A stretch of 64,000 bases of DNA, from the NCBI GenBank assembly GCA_977017575.1, contig CDRNVI010000041.1, forward strand, positions 124,001-188,000. Reading direction: 5' to 3'. Under the pieces are notes generated by a model. That model was not told the origin of the DNA and made no database searches. It saw only the letters and a program-made list of their open reading frames with translations. Within the stretch, counting starts at the first letter, position 1. Each line of letters starts with the position of its first letter. The stretch comes from Paramoeba atlantica. Taxonomy: Eukaryota > Discosea. This document shows, piece by piece, positions 9,101 to 17,812 of the stretch. Position numbers and translations under genes: made by a program.

Positions 9101-11348
9101 AACTGTAGATATTGAGAAATTCGATAAATATTTTGCACAGATTCCCGAACTTTGCGTTGGGTCCTACGATTTAATACAGAATCAACGTTTTCCCGTTCAG
9201 ATACATTACTTGGAAGAAGTTTTAAGTGAAACTCGTTTCGCCGAATATGCGAAAATGGAGGCGTTGACTCATAAAAATTGGGGTGCGATTCGCCGAAAAG
9301 AAAGACAACAGAAACGGGCTGTAGTATCAAAAATATTAGATGGGGCGGAAGAACCTTATGAAGAGAAAGATTCGCAAGAATCAGTTGATGATGCAAGTCA
9401 TTCAGGATGCGAACCTCACAAATTGCCTGATTTTCAGTGCTTAGTTAATGAACACAAATTACCTCACTGCGATGCTTTATATATAAGCGAGCGTCACAAA
9501 CAGGAAGACAAAGAAGTTGACGTTCTATTAATTGTAAGAACCGTATTGCACATACATCGTTTGCATGCCGAGCTTCCGTTGGGAGCGGTTCTGGTTTTCC
9601 TTCCGGGAATGTCTGAAATTCGAGCTGTAAAGAAAGAACTTCAGCACCGCTTATGTGATGCGCTGTGTATTCACATATTACATGGTGTTGTACCTCTGAA
9701 TGAACAGAGACTGGTTTACGATTTACCTCCGTCAAACAAACGAAAAGTTGTCTTAGCTACAAACATTGCCGAAACAAGTATTACAATTCCTGACATTGTT
9801 CATGTCATTGATTCAGGCTTTATTAATGCGACAAACTACGATATTAAGGCAGACCTACAGACTCTTGGACTTTCGACAATATCTCGCACTAATGCGACAC
9901 AGCGTTCCGGGCGTGCAGGCAGAGTACAATCCGGTATTGTATATAGACTATACAGTTCCTGGGAACATAAACTTTCAATGCCCGAGTACATGAAACCTGA
10001 AATTCAGAGAATTTCTATGGAAGAGCTCTGTATGCAAGTGTTGAGTTTGCAACTAGGCGATCCCGTAGAAATATTATCTCAAGCGATAAATCCCCCAGAA
10101 AAAACTCGCATTCAAAGTGGCATGTCCTGTCTTTTTCGCCTTGGAGCAATTACAGAAGACCACAAGGGATTAACCATTATTGGGAGGCACATAGCGAAAT
10201 ATAGCACGCATCCTCGAAATGCGAAACTGATACTAGTTAGTCAAATATTTCGAATGGAGCTTGTTGGGACATTTCTGGCAGCTGCCCTTTCTACCACATC
10301 TCCGTTTACTAATCTTAGCGTCGAATCTCCCGATAAGAAACAAGCCATGATCATGAAATACGAATTGTCTCAGGAGACATCAAGTGATTTCTGGGCTCTC
10401 ATTGCCGTAGCTTCGGCGTTTGGTGCGCTAGAAGTTGACGGGCCCGAATCACCGTCGATGTGGGCAGCACGTTATATGGTACAACCACGAGTGCTGAACG
10501 AAATAGTTAAACTTGCCATCCAACTGCAACAAACCAGCATAGTAAACGAGGAAAGTGAAACTGGATATCGAAAACCGATAGGTCACGAGTTGGGCGCTCT
10601 CTCTAGGGAAATGCTGATCCAGAAATTACCCCATCCTAGCCGGGAGACCACACTTCGGCTACATTCTGCAATAAGCGCCTCCCTTCCTTTTACACTTTAT
10701 TCCCCCTCAGAAGGTAAGTTGCGCATTCGTACTGCACATGCTCATACGAAATGTTCCTTTGAAGCTTCTAGTTTATGTAGCACACGAGATCTTCAAGAAC
10801 AAGCCTTGCACCGGGGTTTGATTCCAGTGAGTTTCTGTTCGGCTACAAACTCAAAAGGCTCAACTAAGTTGCGTACGGCATGTGTAATGGAACTTCTTCC
10901 CGCTCTTCTCCTTGGTCCAAACGATTTTTCTTTTACCACAGACCGAATTCTTTTGGCAGGTCAGGCGATACAGCTTCGTTTTCAAGATCCTGAAGCCGTT
11001 ATAGAGATTAAAAAAATAAGGTATTCGATCGATCAGATGATGAACGCAAGATGTAGGCGCCCATTACCGTCACTGCTATCCCGCACTCAGGAAGTGACTG
11101 ATATTCTTATTGAAGCAATGATGAACGTTCAATGTTACTCAGGGAGAGATTTGCGTCAACAAAAAAATGGGGATGGCTACAGCAAAGGTGTATACTGTCG
11201 TCAAATAGGTTCGAAAAGGAAACGATCTGCCGGTAACCAGAAGCGATACGATGCAGATAGCGAAGATGTCACTCAACACTCAGATCAAAAAGGGCCAAGA
11301 AGATCAGTAGCGCTTTTTCCCACGTCAGTGCAGGACCTACCTTGGTGA
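6126..11348 (+). CDS. DEIH-box RNA helicase, REH2/DHX36/DHX9-like
   Basis: 1740 aa. All DExH helicase motifs are present: motif I GSTGCGKSTQVPQ (about residue 844), Ia TQPRRIAAVSLADR, II DEIHER (about 946), III SAT (about 990), IV VLVFLPGMSEI, V TNIAETSITIPD (about 1210) and VI QRSGRAGR (about 1258). An HA2/ratchet region follows (about 1310-1450) and an OB-fold-like end (about 1560-1680). DEIHER is shared with DHX36 and DHX9. The first 800 residues contain four related modules (about 118-218, 247-298, 500-582, 658-722) with the shared signature D-W-x2-E-x-I-W-x3-R-P. In kinetoplastids the long helicase of this shape is mitochondrial REH2, which acts in guide-RNA-directed RNA editing; the basic, acid-poor N-terminus fits import. 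The helicase call is certain; the REH2 orthology is inferred. Confidence 0.88.
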   Translation: MMQCALAGGRFLQVKMRLEGMRTESCMHSSLRNQCTRKYTAPRFDIKNHVAVDCNKLLYAVRQKVIMANEYCTILEAKNDVYLSQLRMLAPSLSLSTVPLRGKYLFVSGSNMEVTVTMSSDTESAFLQEIEKFIHCYAKTRLDSDSECGIPYMLWDHITHNFLLGHSCESINLLRRCITYRRSLFRLVRSISLNSLSKHSVHFDSQGFWIVGRPRQGLVAVLRCAVSKHPTQCIIWKNVHCIRDILSSEDLQFIDHIYGYNKVVDIAGLRRVITLNVPEGKPGGFGWDFEGIYMTRPRSIRSPEYLLHSGLMKVIDYALQNIKSIGTAPQRIVPDTLSYDNLKAFLPKSLCNDDTLRSSQRVVESVPHYLRHHLSVTEDGISLIKEEDLDHYLVNNRQAATGEDSIPHRKQVHVREMVDNGSIGFESGSTTTRFCSKSVINTESIYSNHGHSNVNSTVDINSKLNNETSIASSWKKCSEVGRQIHMQDNTEKEALIDAAHRSFESLRTLLLRHNGELTHVGVVEYITPREYAELVASHSPYHGKHGKFSVKRFRHLLHIIKKFAPLDIDWNYEAIWIIRKPGGNMALSPEGSNRMSALLRRSAPEVPEAIFTGNIITEHSEPEQALKNIETSILFFVLKSFAHRGVKQMKWRRSLSVLSSEELDTYFRFIQHYKKVCLPSALRALENSLHSMSFRIVWHYMQNENLKSLLCTQDNGNLMVLSSTGCEKMRTLGNLGKQYEELACTHPAEGLELGTVNLDSSELKQYRIRIEEKINSITNSYPEAFTSNLPTHRVAPYVEFSCWNGPIPKVRQVLSSNIGSASLPIRSHANAIIEAVNKFDVLLLRGSTGCGKSTQVPQILLEYISTLPERQNIARIVCTQPRRIAAVSLADRVTSERAVESADVGHVVRFDHSTRPTDTLIYMTTGIFLNMMVSSPSLAGVTHLIIDEIHERFVETDFILLLLRKLYLQSFTTSDPKESVPRPQFKLILMSATVDIEKFDKYFAQIPELCVGSYDLIQNQRFPVQIHYLEEVLSETRFAEYAKMEALTHKNWGAIRRKERQQKRAVVSKILDGAEEPYEEKDSQESVDDASHSGCEPHKLPDFQCLVNEHKLPHCDALYISERHKQEDKEVDVLLIVRTVLHIHRLHAELPLGAVLVFLPGMSEIRAVKKELQHRLCDALCIHILHGVVPLNEQRLVYDLPPSNKRKVVLATNIAETSITIPDIVHVIDSGFINATNYDIKADLQTLGLSTISRTNATQRSGRAGRVQSGIVYRLYSSWEHKLSMPEYMKPEIQRISMEELCMQVLSLQLGDPVEILSQAINPPEKTRIQSGMSCLFRLGAITEDHKGLTIIGRHIAKYSTHPRNAKLILVSQIFRMELVGTFLAAALSTTSPFTNLSVESPDKKQAMIMKYELSQETSSDFWALIAVASAFGALEVDGPESPSMWAARYMVQPRVLNEIVKLAIQLQQTSIVNEESETGYRKPIGHELGALSREMLIQKLPHPSRETTLRLHSAISASLPFTLYSPSEGKLRIRTAHAHTKCSFEASSLCSTRDLQEQALHRGLIPVSFCSATNSKGSTKLRTACVMELLPALLLGPNDFSFTTDRILLAGQAIQLRFQDPEAVIEIKKIRYSIDQMMNARCRRPLPSLLSRTQEVTDILIEAMMNVQCYSGRDLRQQKNGDGYSKGVYCRQIGSKRKRSAGNQKRYDADSEDVTQHSDQKGPRRSVALFPTSVQDLPW

Positions 11349-11489
11349 GTGTGCAGTGTACATGTGCTCCATGATCGATGACTTCATGTATTTTGCATTT
11401 CTCAATGAGCAACTCATCATCTCTCTCGGTTCATAACTTACCCGCACCCTTTTTTTTGATTCTGTCCTCATCTTGCTGACCCGGAACAC

Positions 11490-11880
11490 ACGCTTCGGCT
11501 GATGATTCTGAGGTATAAATGTAAAAACAGCGGTAAGCGTGTCCCGAAGGATACGGAGCATAGGGGTCTCCTAGCACGAAACCGTCTACGGCGGTTATAC
11601 CCCGAAGGGTACGGAGACAATGAGCCTCGCTACACAGACAAAGGTGTACTCCCAGGCGGGGACCAAGCGAATTTGTGCATGATAATTTGATGGACCTTAA
11701 AAGATCGCACATAGATCTCGACAGAAAACTTTTAAGAGATTAAAAAATTAAATCACTTAATTTAAATCACTTATTTTAAATTAAAAGAATCATTTTTCGA
11801 AGAATTCGATTCGAAATAAAAACACTTCTGGTCTCTAAATGTATGTTGCTACATGATTCAAAATAGATTGACCTACACGT
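11490..11880. repeat. EF-1alpha-upstream repeat, diverged solo copy
   Basis: About 390 bp matching 14895-15260 and 26385-26746, and in its right half the DNA just upstream of EF-1alpha copies 2 and 3. Landmarks are a block around GTCTACGGCGGTTATACCCC, then GACCAAGCGAATTTGTGCAT, then GATTGACCTACA. This copy is the most diverged and no EF-1alpha follows it. A minus-strand frame through the unit (start MCDLLRSIKLSCTNSLGPRL) is partly kept between copies, but I recognise no protein. Confidence 0.75.
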
Positions 11881-12148
11881 TCAGCCTCTTTTACCCCGCC
11901 CCCCTACAGGTCTTGTATTTTGTCCGATTTTGGAAATATTTGGTATACTACCGTTTTTCGACCCAATCGTTCCGAATCCGAGGTCCTTTTCACTCGAGCG
12001 ACCCCCTCCCCCCCCTCACCAGGTAGGGGTCAAAAAAGCTAATCGCGACTTTTTTCGGGACATTTTTTCGAATTTTCCGGATGAATATGAGTAGTAAAGT
12101 AGGTCAGAAGACGTGGAAAAAGAGTACAAAGTAATCTCTAGTATTTAG
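11881..12148. other. Spacer with C-rich runs, nothing recognised
   Basis: Short C/T runs (near 11898 and 12003) and no coding signal. It separates the solo repeat from the Tc1/mariner fragment. Confidence 0.4.
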
Positions 12149-12592
12149 TCATATGCCCTTTGGCCTCCTCGACCAAAAGTAAACGTTTACGATACTTCCG
12201 GAAGATATTCTTAAACGTTTCCGGTTGATCTTCGGAAACAAAACGAAAAGTTTCAATGATGGACCCCCGAAGTTGAGTCCTGTATCGATGCCACTTTCTT
12301 CATAAGCCAGTAAAATCTGTTCGGAGTTAACAGAAGCACCCTGTTCTCCCTCAAAGATGAAGAAGAACACACCGTAGTTATAGGAATACCCCATCCACAC
12401 CATTATCCCCCTCCCCCCAAAATGTTTTCCCCGCCGGTCCGATTGCCTCAGACGAGGTGCTCGCTTGCGACCGACGTAAAAGTCGGTGTTTGACCCCGCA
12501 CAGCAACTGAACAGTTTTTCGTCGGTAAAAACAATGTTTTTACCGAACAGTTTTTCAGCAACAAACAGTCTTTCAGCAACGAACAGTTTTTC
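12149..12592 (-). mobile_element. Tc1/mariner transposase fragment (catalytic core)
   Basis: The minus strand encodes a 150-residue piece with the first catalytic aspartate block of Tc1/mariner transposases (IVFTDEKLF) and the following strand GRGIMVWMGYSYNYGVFFF. The N-terminal helix-turn-helix region and the D/E carboxy end are missing, and no inverted repeats flank it. The 5' end of the piece runs into short tandem repeats of AACAGTTTTTCAGCAAC (about 12530-12590). It is a dead fragment, distinct from the element at 12665-13390. Confidence 0.65.
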
Positions 12593-13530
12593 GCGCCCCA
12601 TCCACTCATGGAGGCGTCCGCATACAAAATTACACGTCTATCATAATTTCTTGGTTGTAACGTACATGGGTGGGCACCTTCATAGTGGGGGGGTCTAAAA
12701 TTTGTAAAACTTGTTCAGTTTTGGAAAGTAATAGCGCATTCGAGAGCTCTCAAACAGTCTGGTGTAATCGTAAAAAGCACTCTGCGAACGTTTACGGGAA
12801 TCAAAGAAAGCTAGAGTGGTCCCAAACACGAATTGCAACTTTATTTTTTAAGCCAAAAAGTCTATTTTTTACAAAAAAAAATTCAGTACCCACAACTTCC
12901 TCCTTTTTTCTCAATAACGAAGAAAGCGCTTGGAGACACTCTTTATAGTCCTCTCGCAAGTACTTTTGAGATCGGTTTGAAGTGCCTTGTGTGCACTCTC
13001 GATACAAGAGAGGAGATCTCCGCTACTTCAAAGTGGCGTGCTGTAGCATTGTAGGACCCAGTACGAAAATAATGGTCCACGAGAAGCATGCGATGCGACG
13101 GCTTTACCTTCCCAGGTGGTGAAGAAGAATCTATCTGGAAGGGAAACCGTGATATTCGCGATCGTACACGTTTTTGAGGCATTAACGGCGCAAAAAAACT
13201 GAAAAATTGCATCTTCGGGCAAAAATAAATTCTTTCTTTTTCTGTCATTTATCTCGAATGTCTAAAACCAGGAAACGGATGCTACCATTACACTGAAAAT
13301 ATTAAGAGCTCTCGAATGGGCTATTGCTTTCCAAAATTGGTCAAGTTTTACGAATTTTAGGCCCCCCCACTCTGAAGGCGCCCACCCCTGTATGTTTAAA
13401 TCTAATGGTTTGGACTTGAAGTAACCATGTCGAGATTTGACAGTGCACGCACTGCGGCATTTTTGGTTCTTTTTGAGATGCGTGGCTTGCCGTCGTGTAT
13501 ACTTAATTGCCCAATAAAAGTGTGGCAAAA
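12592..13530 (-). mobile_element. DIRS-like element fossil (RNase H region), interrupted
   Basis: Matches the better-kept copy at 24740-25020, which encodes an RNase H-like stretch of a tyrosine-recombinase retroelement. Here it is split by a Tc1/mariner element at 12665-13390. The piece is broken and only a small part of an element remains. It is at least as old as the segmental duplication. Confidence 0.6.
12665..13390. mobile_element. Tc1/mariner element with long inverted repeats, deletion derivative
   Basis: 726 bp. The ends are inverted repeats of about 85-100 bp: left CATGGGTGGGCACC, right complement CAGGGGTGGGCGCC, both running through a G7 block into CTAAAATT. TA dinucleotides flank it (12663-12664 and 13391-13392), and copy B shows the empty site with a single TA (AACGTATGTTTAAATC near 24868), so the borders are exact. 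On the minus strand it keeps only an N-terminal transposase piece with a helix-turn-helix-like segment (HRMLLVDHYFRTGSYNATAR, about 13050-13110). The catalytic core is absent, so it can move only in trans. The same TIR family occurs at 42738-43283 and as a solo end near 35904. Confidence 0.88.
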
Positions 13531-13689
13531 AAAAACAAATAGCTAATTAATATTGTTAGCTAGGGAGGTGGGGTGCGCTATGCCCCTACACCTTAGGTAA
13601 TGCAATAAGGCGCCCCTTGACCCAAGAAAACCATTCCAACTTTTTAGGGTGGATTAAAAAATCAACACGCTCCAAAGATTATCCTGAAT

Positions 13690-13800
13690 GGCATCTACCC
13701 TAGTTACTTAGTACCTCGTTACGTTCGGTACCGGGCGGTGCCATTCCGCGCTGTCAAAATGACAGCTACCCTAGTTATTTAGTGCCTTTTTTTGGCACGG
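13690..13800. repeat. Tandem hairpin modules (CCCTAGTT ... GGTACCGGG)
   Basis: Two modules of about 55 bp. Each begins with CCCTAGTT, continues to GTACCT or GTGCCT, and closes with the matching GGTACCGGG or GGCACGGGG, which folds into a short stem. The same pair is in copy B (25175-25290), and a diverged pair lies at 18735-18850. In all places a G-rich stretch follows on the right. Confidence 0.65.
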
Positions 13801-13819
13801 GGTACTGTCATTTGAGGGG

Positions 13820-14110
13820 AGTATGGGGCGGGGCGGGGAGGGCGCAGCGGGGCAAATGGGGCGGCGAAGGGGACGGCGACGGGGGCGAAGAGGAGTGCAA
13901 CGCGGCGGCCAATGGGCGGTGAAAGATGACGGTGAGGAGGGCAGTGAAAGAGCGGCGGAGGGCGCAGCGCAGAGGGCGGCGGAGGGCGTAGCGCAGGGGG
14001 CGGCGGAGGGCGCAACGCAAGGGGCGTCGGAGGGGGCAATAGTAAGGAGTACAGGGGGGCGTCGGCGGGGGCAAAAGGCGGCGTCCGCGGCGGCAAAATG
14101 GGCGGCTAAA
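13820..14110. repeat. G-rich low-complexity stretch with a 24-27 bp minisatellite
   Basis: Strongly G-rich on the + strand. The centre (about 13945-14040) has four units of roughly GCGGCGGAGGGCGCAGCGCA. The long open frames here on both strands follow from the skewed composition and are not supported as genes. An almost identical copy lies at 25306-25596. Confidence 0.8.
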
Positions 14111-14479
14111 GAGGGGTTCTTCGTCCGGTAGGGGTGACGGGGCACATGTGGGAAATAGGTTTAGAAAATAAACAACAAGATACAGTACTCGCATAAATTA
14201 ATCATGCGATAGTGGTTTCAAGCACGTGGAAAGAGATTTTTTATTGGAATCTTGTTTAGAAATTTTTCAGTAAGATTATACGTGCGCTGTGCATGGTTGT
14301 ATTCAATGTCCAGGAATTCGTATGTTGTTCCGTTCGACGAATCAGTGAATTTGAAAGTCATTTTCAAAAACTGGGAACGATTTTCATTCTTATTTGTCAT
14401 ACGCTTATAAAGTTTAGTGGACGGTAGGGATAAATATTTGATGAAAAATTGATTTTTTTCGAAAAAGATTCAAATACTG

Positions 14480-14605
14480 TACCCCCCCTACTTATCTGTC
14501 ACTATTTTTCGCGGAAAGATGACAGATAACTAGGGAGGTAGGGGTGTGACAGATAACTTGGCTGATCAGTGTGCGACAGATAACTAAGGGGGTTCTGTCA
14601 CAAAA
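14480..14605. repeat. GACAGATAACT inverted and tandem repeats
   Basis: CCCCTAC-TTATCTGTCA on the left pairs with TGACAGATAA ... GTAGGGG on the right to form a hairpin with an interrupted 17-bp stem. GACAGATAACT then recurs twice at a spacing of about 28-30 bp. The same array is at about 25965-26090 in copy B. Function unknown. Confidence 0.7.
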
Positions 14606-14894
14606 AAAAGTCAGAACATGGAAAAAAAAGTCACTGACCAGTCCCAAGTAGTCGTTAGGGGCGTTCAAACGCCCACAAGAGCGTCTCCTTACGCTGCCAT
14701 ATTGTACTGTCCACCAGAATGTTACCTTTCTGGGTGATCTACCGATGGGAAATGTTTCGATAGAGTGAATTGGTATGCCATGTTACTAAAGAAATTAATA
14801 AAATTATGCGCTCAGAGACGCTGAACATGACTTCAAACGTTCGAAAAATCTTTGTGAGCAATTTCGAAAAAAAATTATTTTTCGTTAAATATTT

Positions 14895-15260
14895 GTCCCT
14901 ACCTTCGGCCCATCATTCTGAGGTATAAATGTAAAAGCAGCGGCAAGTGTGTCTCGAAGGATACGGAGCATATGGGCATCCAACACGTTACCGTCTACGG
15001 CGGTTATACCCCGAGGGGCACGGAGACTATGAGCCTCGCTGCACAGAGAATGGTGTACTCCCAGGCGGGGACCAAGCGAATTTGTGCATGATAATTTGAT
15101 GGATCTTAAAAGATCGCACATAGATCTCGACAGAAAACTTTTCAGTTATTTAAAAGAATCATTTTTCGAAGAAAGAGATTTAGAGAATCGAAATAAAATC
15201 ACTTTTCTGGTCACTAAATGTACGTTGCTAAATGATTCAAAATAGATTGACCTACATGTA
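14895..15260. repeat. EF-1alpha-upstream repeat next to copy 1
   Basis: Same unit as 11490-11880 and 26385-26746. Its right part, from 15069 on, is shared with the DNA upstream of EF-1alpha copies 2 (from 28192) and 3 (from 36869). It is therefore part of the EF-1alpha amplicon and may hold transcription or trans-splicing signals for the gene. Confidence 0.8.
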
Positions 15261-15273
15261 GATCTCTATGGAT

Positions 15274-15297
15274 TAGTTTTATTACTTCTCAATACAG
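15274..15297 (+). promoter_or_regulatory. Candidate trans-splice acceptor of EF-1alpha
   Basis: A pyrimidine-rich run ends in CAATACAG at 15297, about 170 bp before the start codon. The same site occurs ahead of copies 2 (28387-28412) and 3 (37074-37097) with ATGCAG. Further AG sites lie closer to the ATG, so the true site is not settled. Confidence 0.4.
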
Positions 15298-15466
15298 GTA
15301 TAAATATTACGTCACTTATCCTCATCATTTAAAGAAAACAAATAAATCACCTAGCAGGCTAAGGGACGGTACGCGCGATACCTTTCGTAGTCCTATTACA
15401 ACACGCTTTACCATTGTTAGCTTCAAATTCAAAGAACCTGCTTACATAGATACTTTCTTTTACAAA

Positions 15467-16819
15467 ATGGGTAAAGAAAAGATTCACATTAACCTGGTTG
15501 TCATCGGTCACGTCGACGCAGGAAAGTCTACTGCCACAGGCCACCTCATCTACAAATGCGGCGGTATCGACAAGCGAACGATTGAGAAGTTTGAAAAAGA
15601 AGCAGCAGAAATGGGTAAAGCATCATTTAAGTACGCCTGGGTTCTGGACAAGCTTAAGGCGGAACGCGAACGTGGTATTACGATCGATATTGCTTTGTGG
15701 AAATTCGAATCCCCGAAATGCGTTTTCACGATCATCGACGCCCCTGGACATCGTGACTTCATTAAAAACATGATTACGGGAACTTCCCAGGCCGATGCCG
15801 CTATTCTCGTCATCGCTTCCGGTACGGGTGAGTTCGAAGCTGGCATCAGCGGTGATGGTCAAACACGCGAGCACGCCCTCCTCGCATTCACGCTGGGTGT
15901 AAAGCAAATGATTGTAGCTGTGAACAAGATGGATGACAAGTCAGTGAACTACTCCCAGAGCCGCTTTGATGAGATCAAGAAGGAAGTATCTATGTACCTC
16001 AAGAAAGTTGGATACAACGTGGATAAGGTACAGTTCGTGCCTATTTCCGGGTGGATGGGCGATAACATGATTGAACAGTCCGCCAACATGTCGTGGTACA
16101 AAGGGCCAACTTTACTTCAAGCGCTCGACAACCTTGACGCCCCGGTCCGTCCCGTCGACAAACCCCTGCGTCTCCCTCTTCAGGACGTGTACAAGATCGG
16201 CGGCATTGGTACGGTGCCGGTAGGCCGTGTGGAGACGGGTGTGCTACGCCCAGGTGACGTTGTCACGTTTGCTCCGACGAACCTGACCACGGAGGTGAAG
16301 TCCATTGAAATGCACCACGAGGCGCTTCCGGAGGCTACCCCAGGCATGAACATTGGGTTCAACGTGAAAAATGTATCTGTAAAGGATATTCGCCGAGGAT
16401 ACGTGTGCGGTAACTCTAAACAGGACCCACCGAAGGAATGCGAGTCGTTTGTTGCTCAGGTCATTGTGCTCAATCACCCGGGTCAGATCTCCCAAGGCTA
16501 TGCTCCCGTGCTGGACTGCCACACGGCTCACATTGCGTGCAAGTTCTCCGAATTGGAGTCCAAGATCGATCGCCGCTCGGGTAAGGAGCTGGAAAAGAAT
16601 CCGAAGAGCGTGAAGAACGGTGACGCGGCTATGGTCCGAATGACACCGCAGAAGCCGATGAGCGTGGAGACGTTCACGGAGTACCCACCCCTCGGCCGTT
16701 TCGCTGTCCGGGATATGCGACAAACGGTGGCAGTGGGTGTGATCAAGCAGGTTCAGAAGAAAGAGCCCTCTGGCGGAAAGGTGACAAAGGCGGCGCAGAA
16801 GGCGCAAGGAAAGAAGTAA
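15467..16819 (+). CDS. EF1A: Translation elongation factor 1-alpha, copy 1
   Basis: 450 aa, normal family length. It is the GTPase that brings aminoacyl-tRNA to the ribosome A site. G1 is GHVDAGKS, G3 is DAPGHRDF, G4 is NKMD, and domains 2 and 3 are complete ([29 protein letters not shown]; end [14 protein letters not shown]). Stretches such as [31 protein letters not shown] and [13 protein letters not shown] follow trypanosomatid EF-1alpha closely. Copy 1 has Ser at codon 398 (KPMSVE) where copies 2 and 3, and the family, have Cys. It lies in a tandem-like amplicon with an LRR gene downstream, as expected for a gene needing high dosage where transcription is not individually controlled. Confidence 0.98.
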   Translation: MGKEKIHINLVVIGHVDAGKSTATGHLIYKCGGIDKRTIEKFEKEAAEMGKASFKYAWVLDKLKAERERGITIDIALWKFESPKCVFTIIDAPGHRDFIKNMITGTSQADAAILVIASGTGEFEAGISGDGQTREHALLAFTLGVKQMIVAVNKMDDKSVNYSQSRFDEIKKEVSMYLKKVGYNVDKVQFVPISGWMGDNMIEQSANMSWYKGPTLLQALDNLDAPVRPVDKPLRLPLQDVYKIGGIGTVPVGRVETGVLRPGDVVTFAPTNLTTEVKSIEMHHEALPEATPGMNIGFNVKNVSVKDIRRGYVCGNSKQDPPKECESFVAQVIVLNHPGQISQGYAPVLDCHTAHIACKFSELESKIDRRSGKELEKNPKSVKNGDAAMVRMTPQKPMSVETFTEYPPLGRFAVRDMRQTVAVGVIKQVQKKEPSGGKVTKAAQKAQGKK

Positions 16820-17159
16820 GTCTTTTTCGTGACTTGTGTTAGTGGTAATATGGGCGAAGAAGCACGTTATTATTTGCAAGATTAGTTTTGTGATAGTTGT
16901 AGAATCAAGAGACATTGAAAAGTTATTTCTGAAAGAAGCCAAACTTTTTATTCCATTTTTTGTCAAGGAAATGAAGTACGCATTACAAAAGAATATCACT
17001 TAGATGATTGCTTATTTTTGTCATGTTAGAATTATAACTTGAAATACTTTTTGGCCGAAATTCTTTCTCTTATAATTCGCGTAGTACGACTATCAAAGGT
17101 GTTAAATATGCGAGAAAATATCCTTACTGCATATTTTATTGTTTTATTTTCTTATTTCA
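16820..17159. other. EF-1alpha 3' region and intergenic spacer
   Basis: 340 bp, AT-rich, conserved in the three amplicon copies with small changes. Copy 3 has an extra 16 bp (about 38648-38663). Long minus-strand frames that run into the EF-1alpha gene are shadows of its codon use. Confidence 0.6.
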
Positions 17160-17750
17160 ATGTTTATCTTGGCGGCCGATAGTGGATCCTACCAAGGATC
17201 CAACAAAGTAAGCGGTACTCGGCTTCCTCCTGTATACGATCTAGTTCGTTTCACGGCGAATGTGACAGGTCTACTACCACATTGGAATGAAAGTACCCCC
17301 ATCGAGGAGTGGGTCGGCATACATTGCAACGAAAAAGGAGAAATTGTGAACATTATCTGGTCGGGCCACGGACTTGCAGGTACCCCATCATGGGAGTATC
17401 TCCCGGACACACTTGTTTCATTGGATTTAGGACCTTTTTGTGAAATGGTAAGGATTCTGAATAATCTGGACGGGCGAGTGCCGTTTCGGTCTCTTCCGTC
17501 AAAACTTGAAGACTTATCTCTTCGTGAAAATATGTTTTCAGGTTCTGTAGAGCTGTGTTTCTTGCCAAAGCAGTTGCGCTGCATGGATCTTGGCTTTAAC
17601 AATTTCGAAGGTGAAGTTATCTTCACACACTTACCTTCCTCTATGACCGTTTTGGATGTTGAAGGGAACGTGCAACTTAGAGGACGAATAGATGGTATGT
17701 CGCATAAATGTACTATTCGATTTTTGCAAACTCTTATTTCGAAGGCATAG
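17160..17750 (+). CDS. Small leucine-rich-repeat protein, EF-1alpha-linked copy 1
   Basis: 197 aa from the first in-frame ATG. The N-terminal cap (HWNESTPIEEWVGIHCNEKG) resembles the W-x-G-x-x-C block ahead of plant-like extracellular LRRs. Four or five short repeats of the form LP-x2-L-x2-L-x-L-x2-N-x-F-x-G follow, and the frame ends after a degenerate repeat. The frame stays open upstream of the ATG through a very hydrophobic stretch (LLHILLLFYFLISMFILAAD) that looks like a signal peptide, but no ATG precedes it in frame; an ATG at 17108 lies in another frame. The protein was probably secreted or surface-bound, and the start may be damaged. Similar LRR genes lie at 45960, 48472 and 51351. 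Confidence 0.7.
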   Translation: MFILAADSGSYQGSNKVSGTRLPPVYDLVRFTANVTGLLPHWNESTPIEEWVGIHCNEKGEIVNIIWSGHGLAGTPSWEYLPDTLVSLDLGPFCEMVRILNNLDGRVPFRSLPSKLEDLSLRENMFSGSVELCFLPKQLRCMDLGFNNFEGEVIFTHLPSSMTVLDVEGNVQLRGRIDGMSHKCTIRFLQTLISKA

Positions 17751-17812
17751 TTTTCGTGTTTTGTCGTCGCGGATGCGCACCTCTTCTGTGGATGGCACAG
17801 TATGACGCGAGA

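Larger units (their letters stand above)
12592..15260. repeat. Segmental duplication, copy A (with a transposon inserted)
   Basis: Apart from one 728-bp insertion, this stretch is nearly identical to 24804-26746 (about 1.94 kb). It contains, from left to right, a piece of a DIRS-like fossil, hairpin modules, a G-rich minisatellite, GACAGATAACT repeats and the EF-1alpha-upstream repeat. Copy A leads straight into EF-1alpha copy 1; copy B leads into a transposase instead. The few differences are length changes in C and A runs and scattered substitutions, so the duplication is recent. Confidence 0.9.
15069..17812 (+). repeat. EF-1alpha/LRR repeat unit, copy 1
   Basis: The unit starts at GGACCAAGC and runs through the EF-1alpha leader, the gene, its 3' region and the following LRR gene. 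Copy 2 spans 28192-30928 and copy 3 spans 36869-39026, where it is cut off early in the LRR gene. Copies 2 and 3 share substitutions against copy 1 (for example at codon 398), so they are the closest pair. Confidence 0.92.

Noticed and set aside
13771-14194. Long Pro/Ala- or Gly/Arg-rich frames on both strands (also at 25255-25678)
   Set aside because: Composition effect of the G-rich minisatellite; open on both strands and all frames, no domain.
14480-14605. CRISPR-like array
   Set aside because: Only three or four short, imperfect repeats, no cas genes, and a eukaryotic context.
14985-15080. 5S or SSU rRNA-like words (GTCTACGGC, CCCAGGCGGGGACC) in the EF-1alpha-upstream repeat
   Set aside because: Only short words match and in an order that does not fit either RNA; the rest cannot be aligned.
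16244-16999. 251-codon frame antisense to EF-1alpha copy 1
   Set aside because: It follows from EF-1alpha codon use and is broken in copies 2 and 3 by single changes; no family match.
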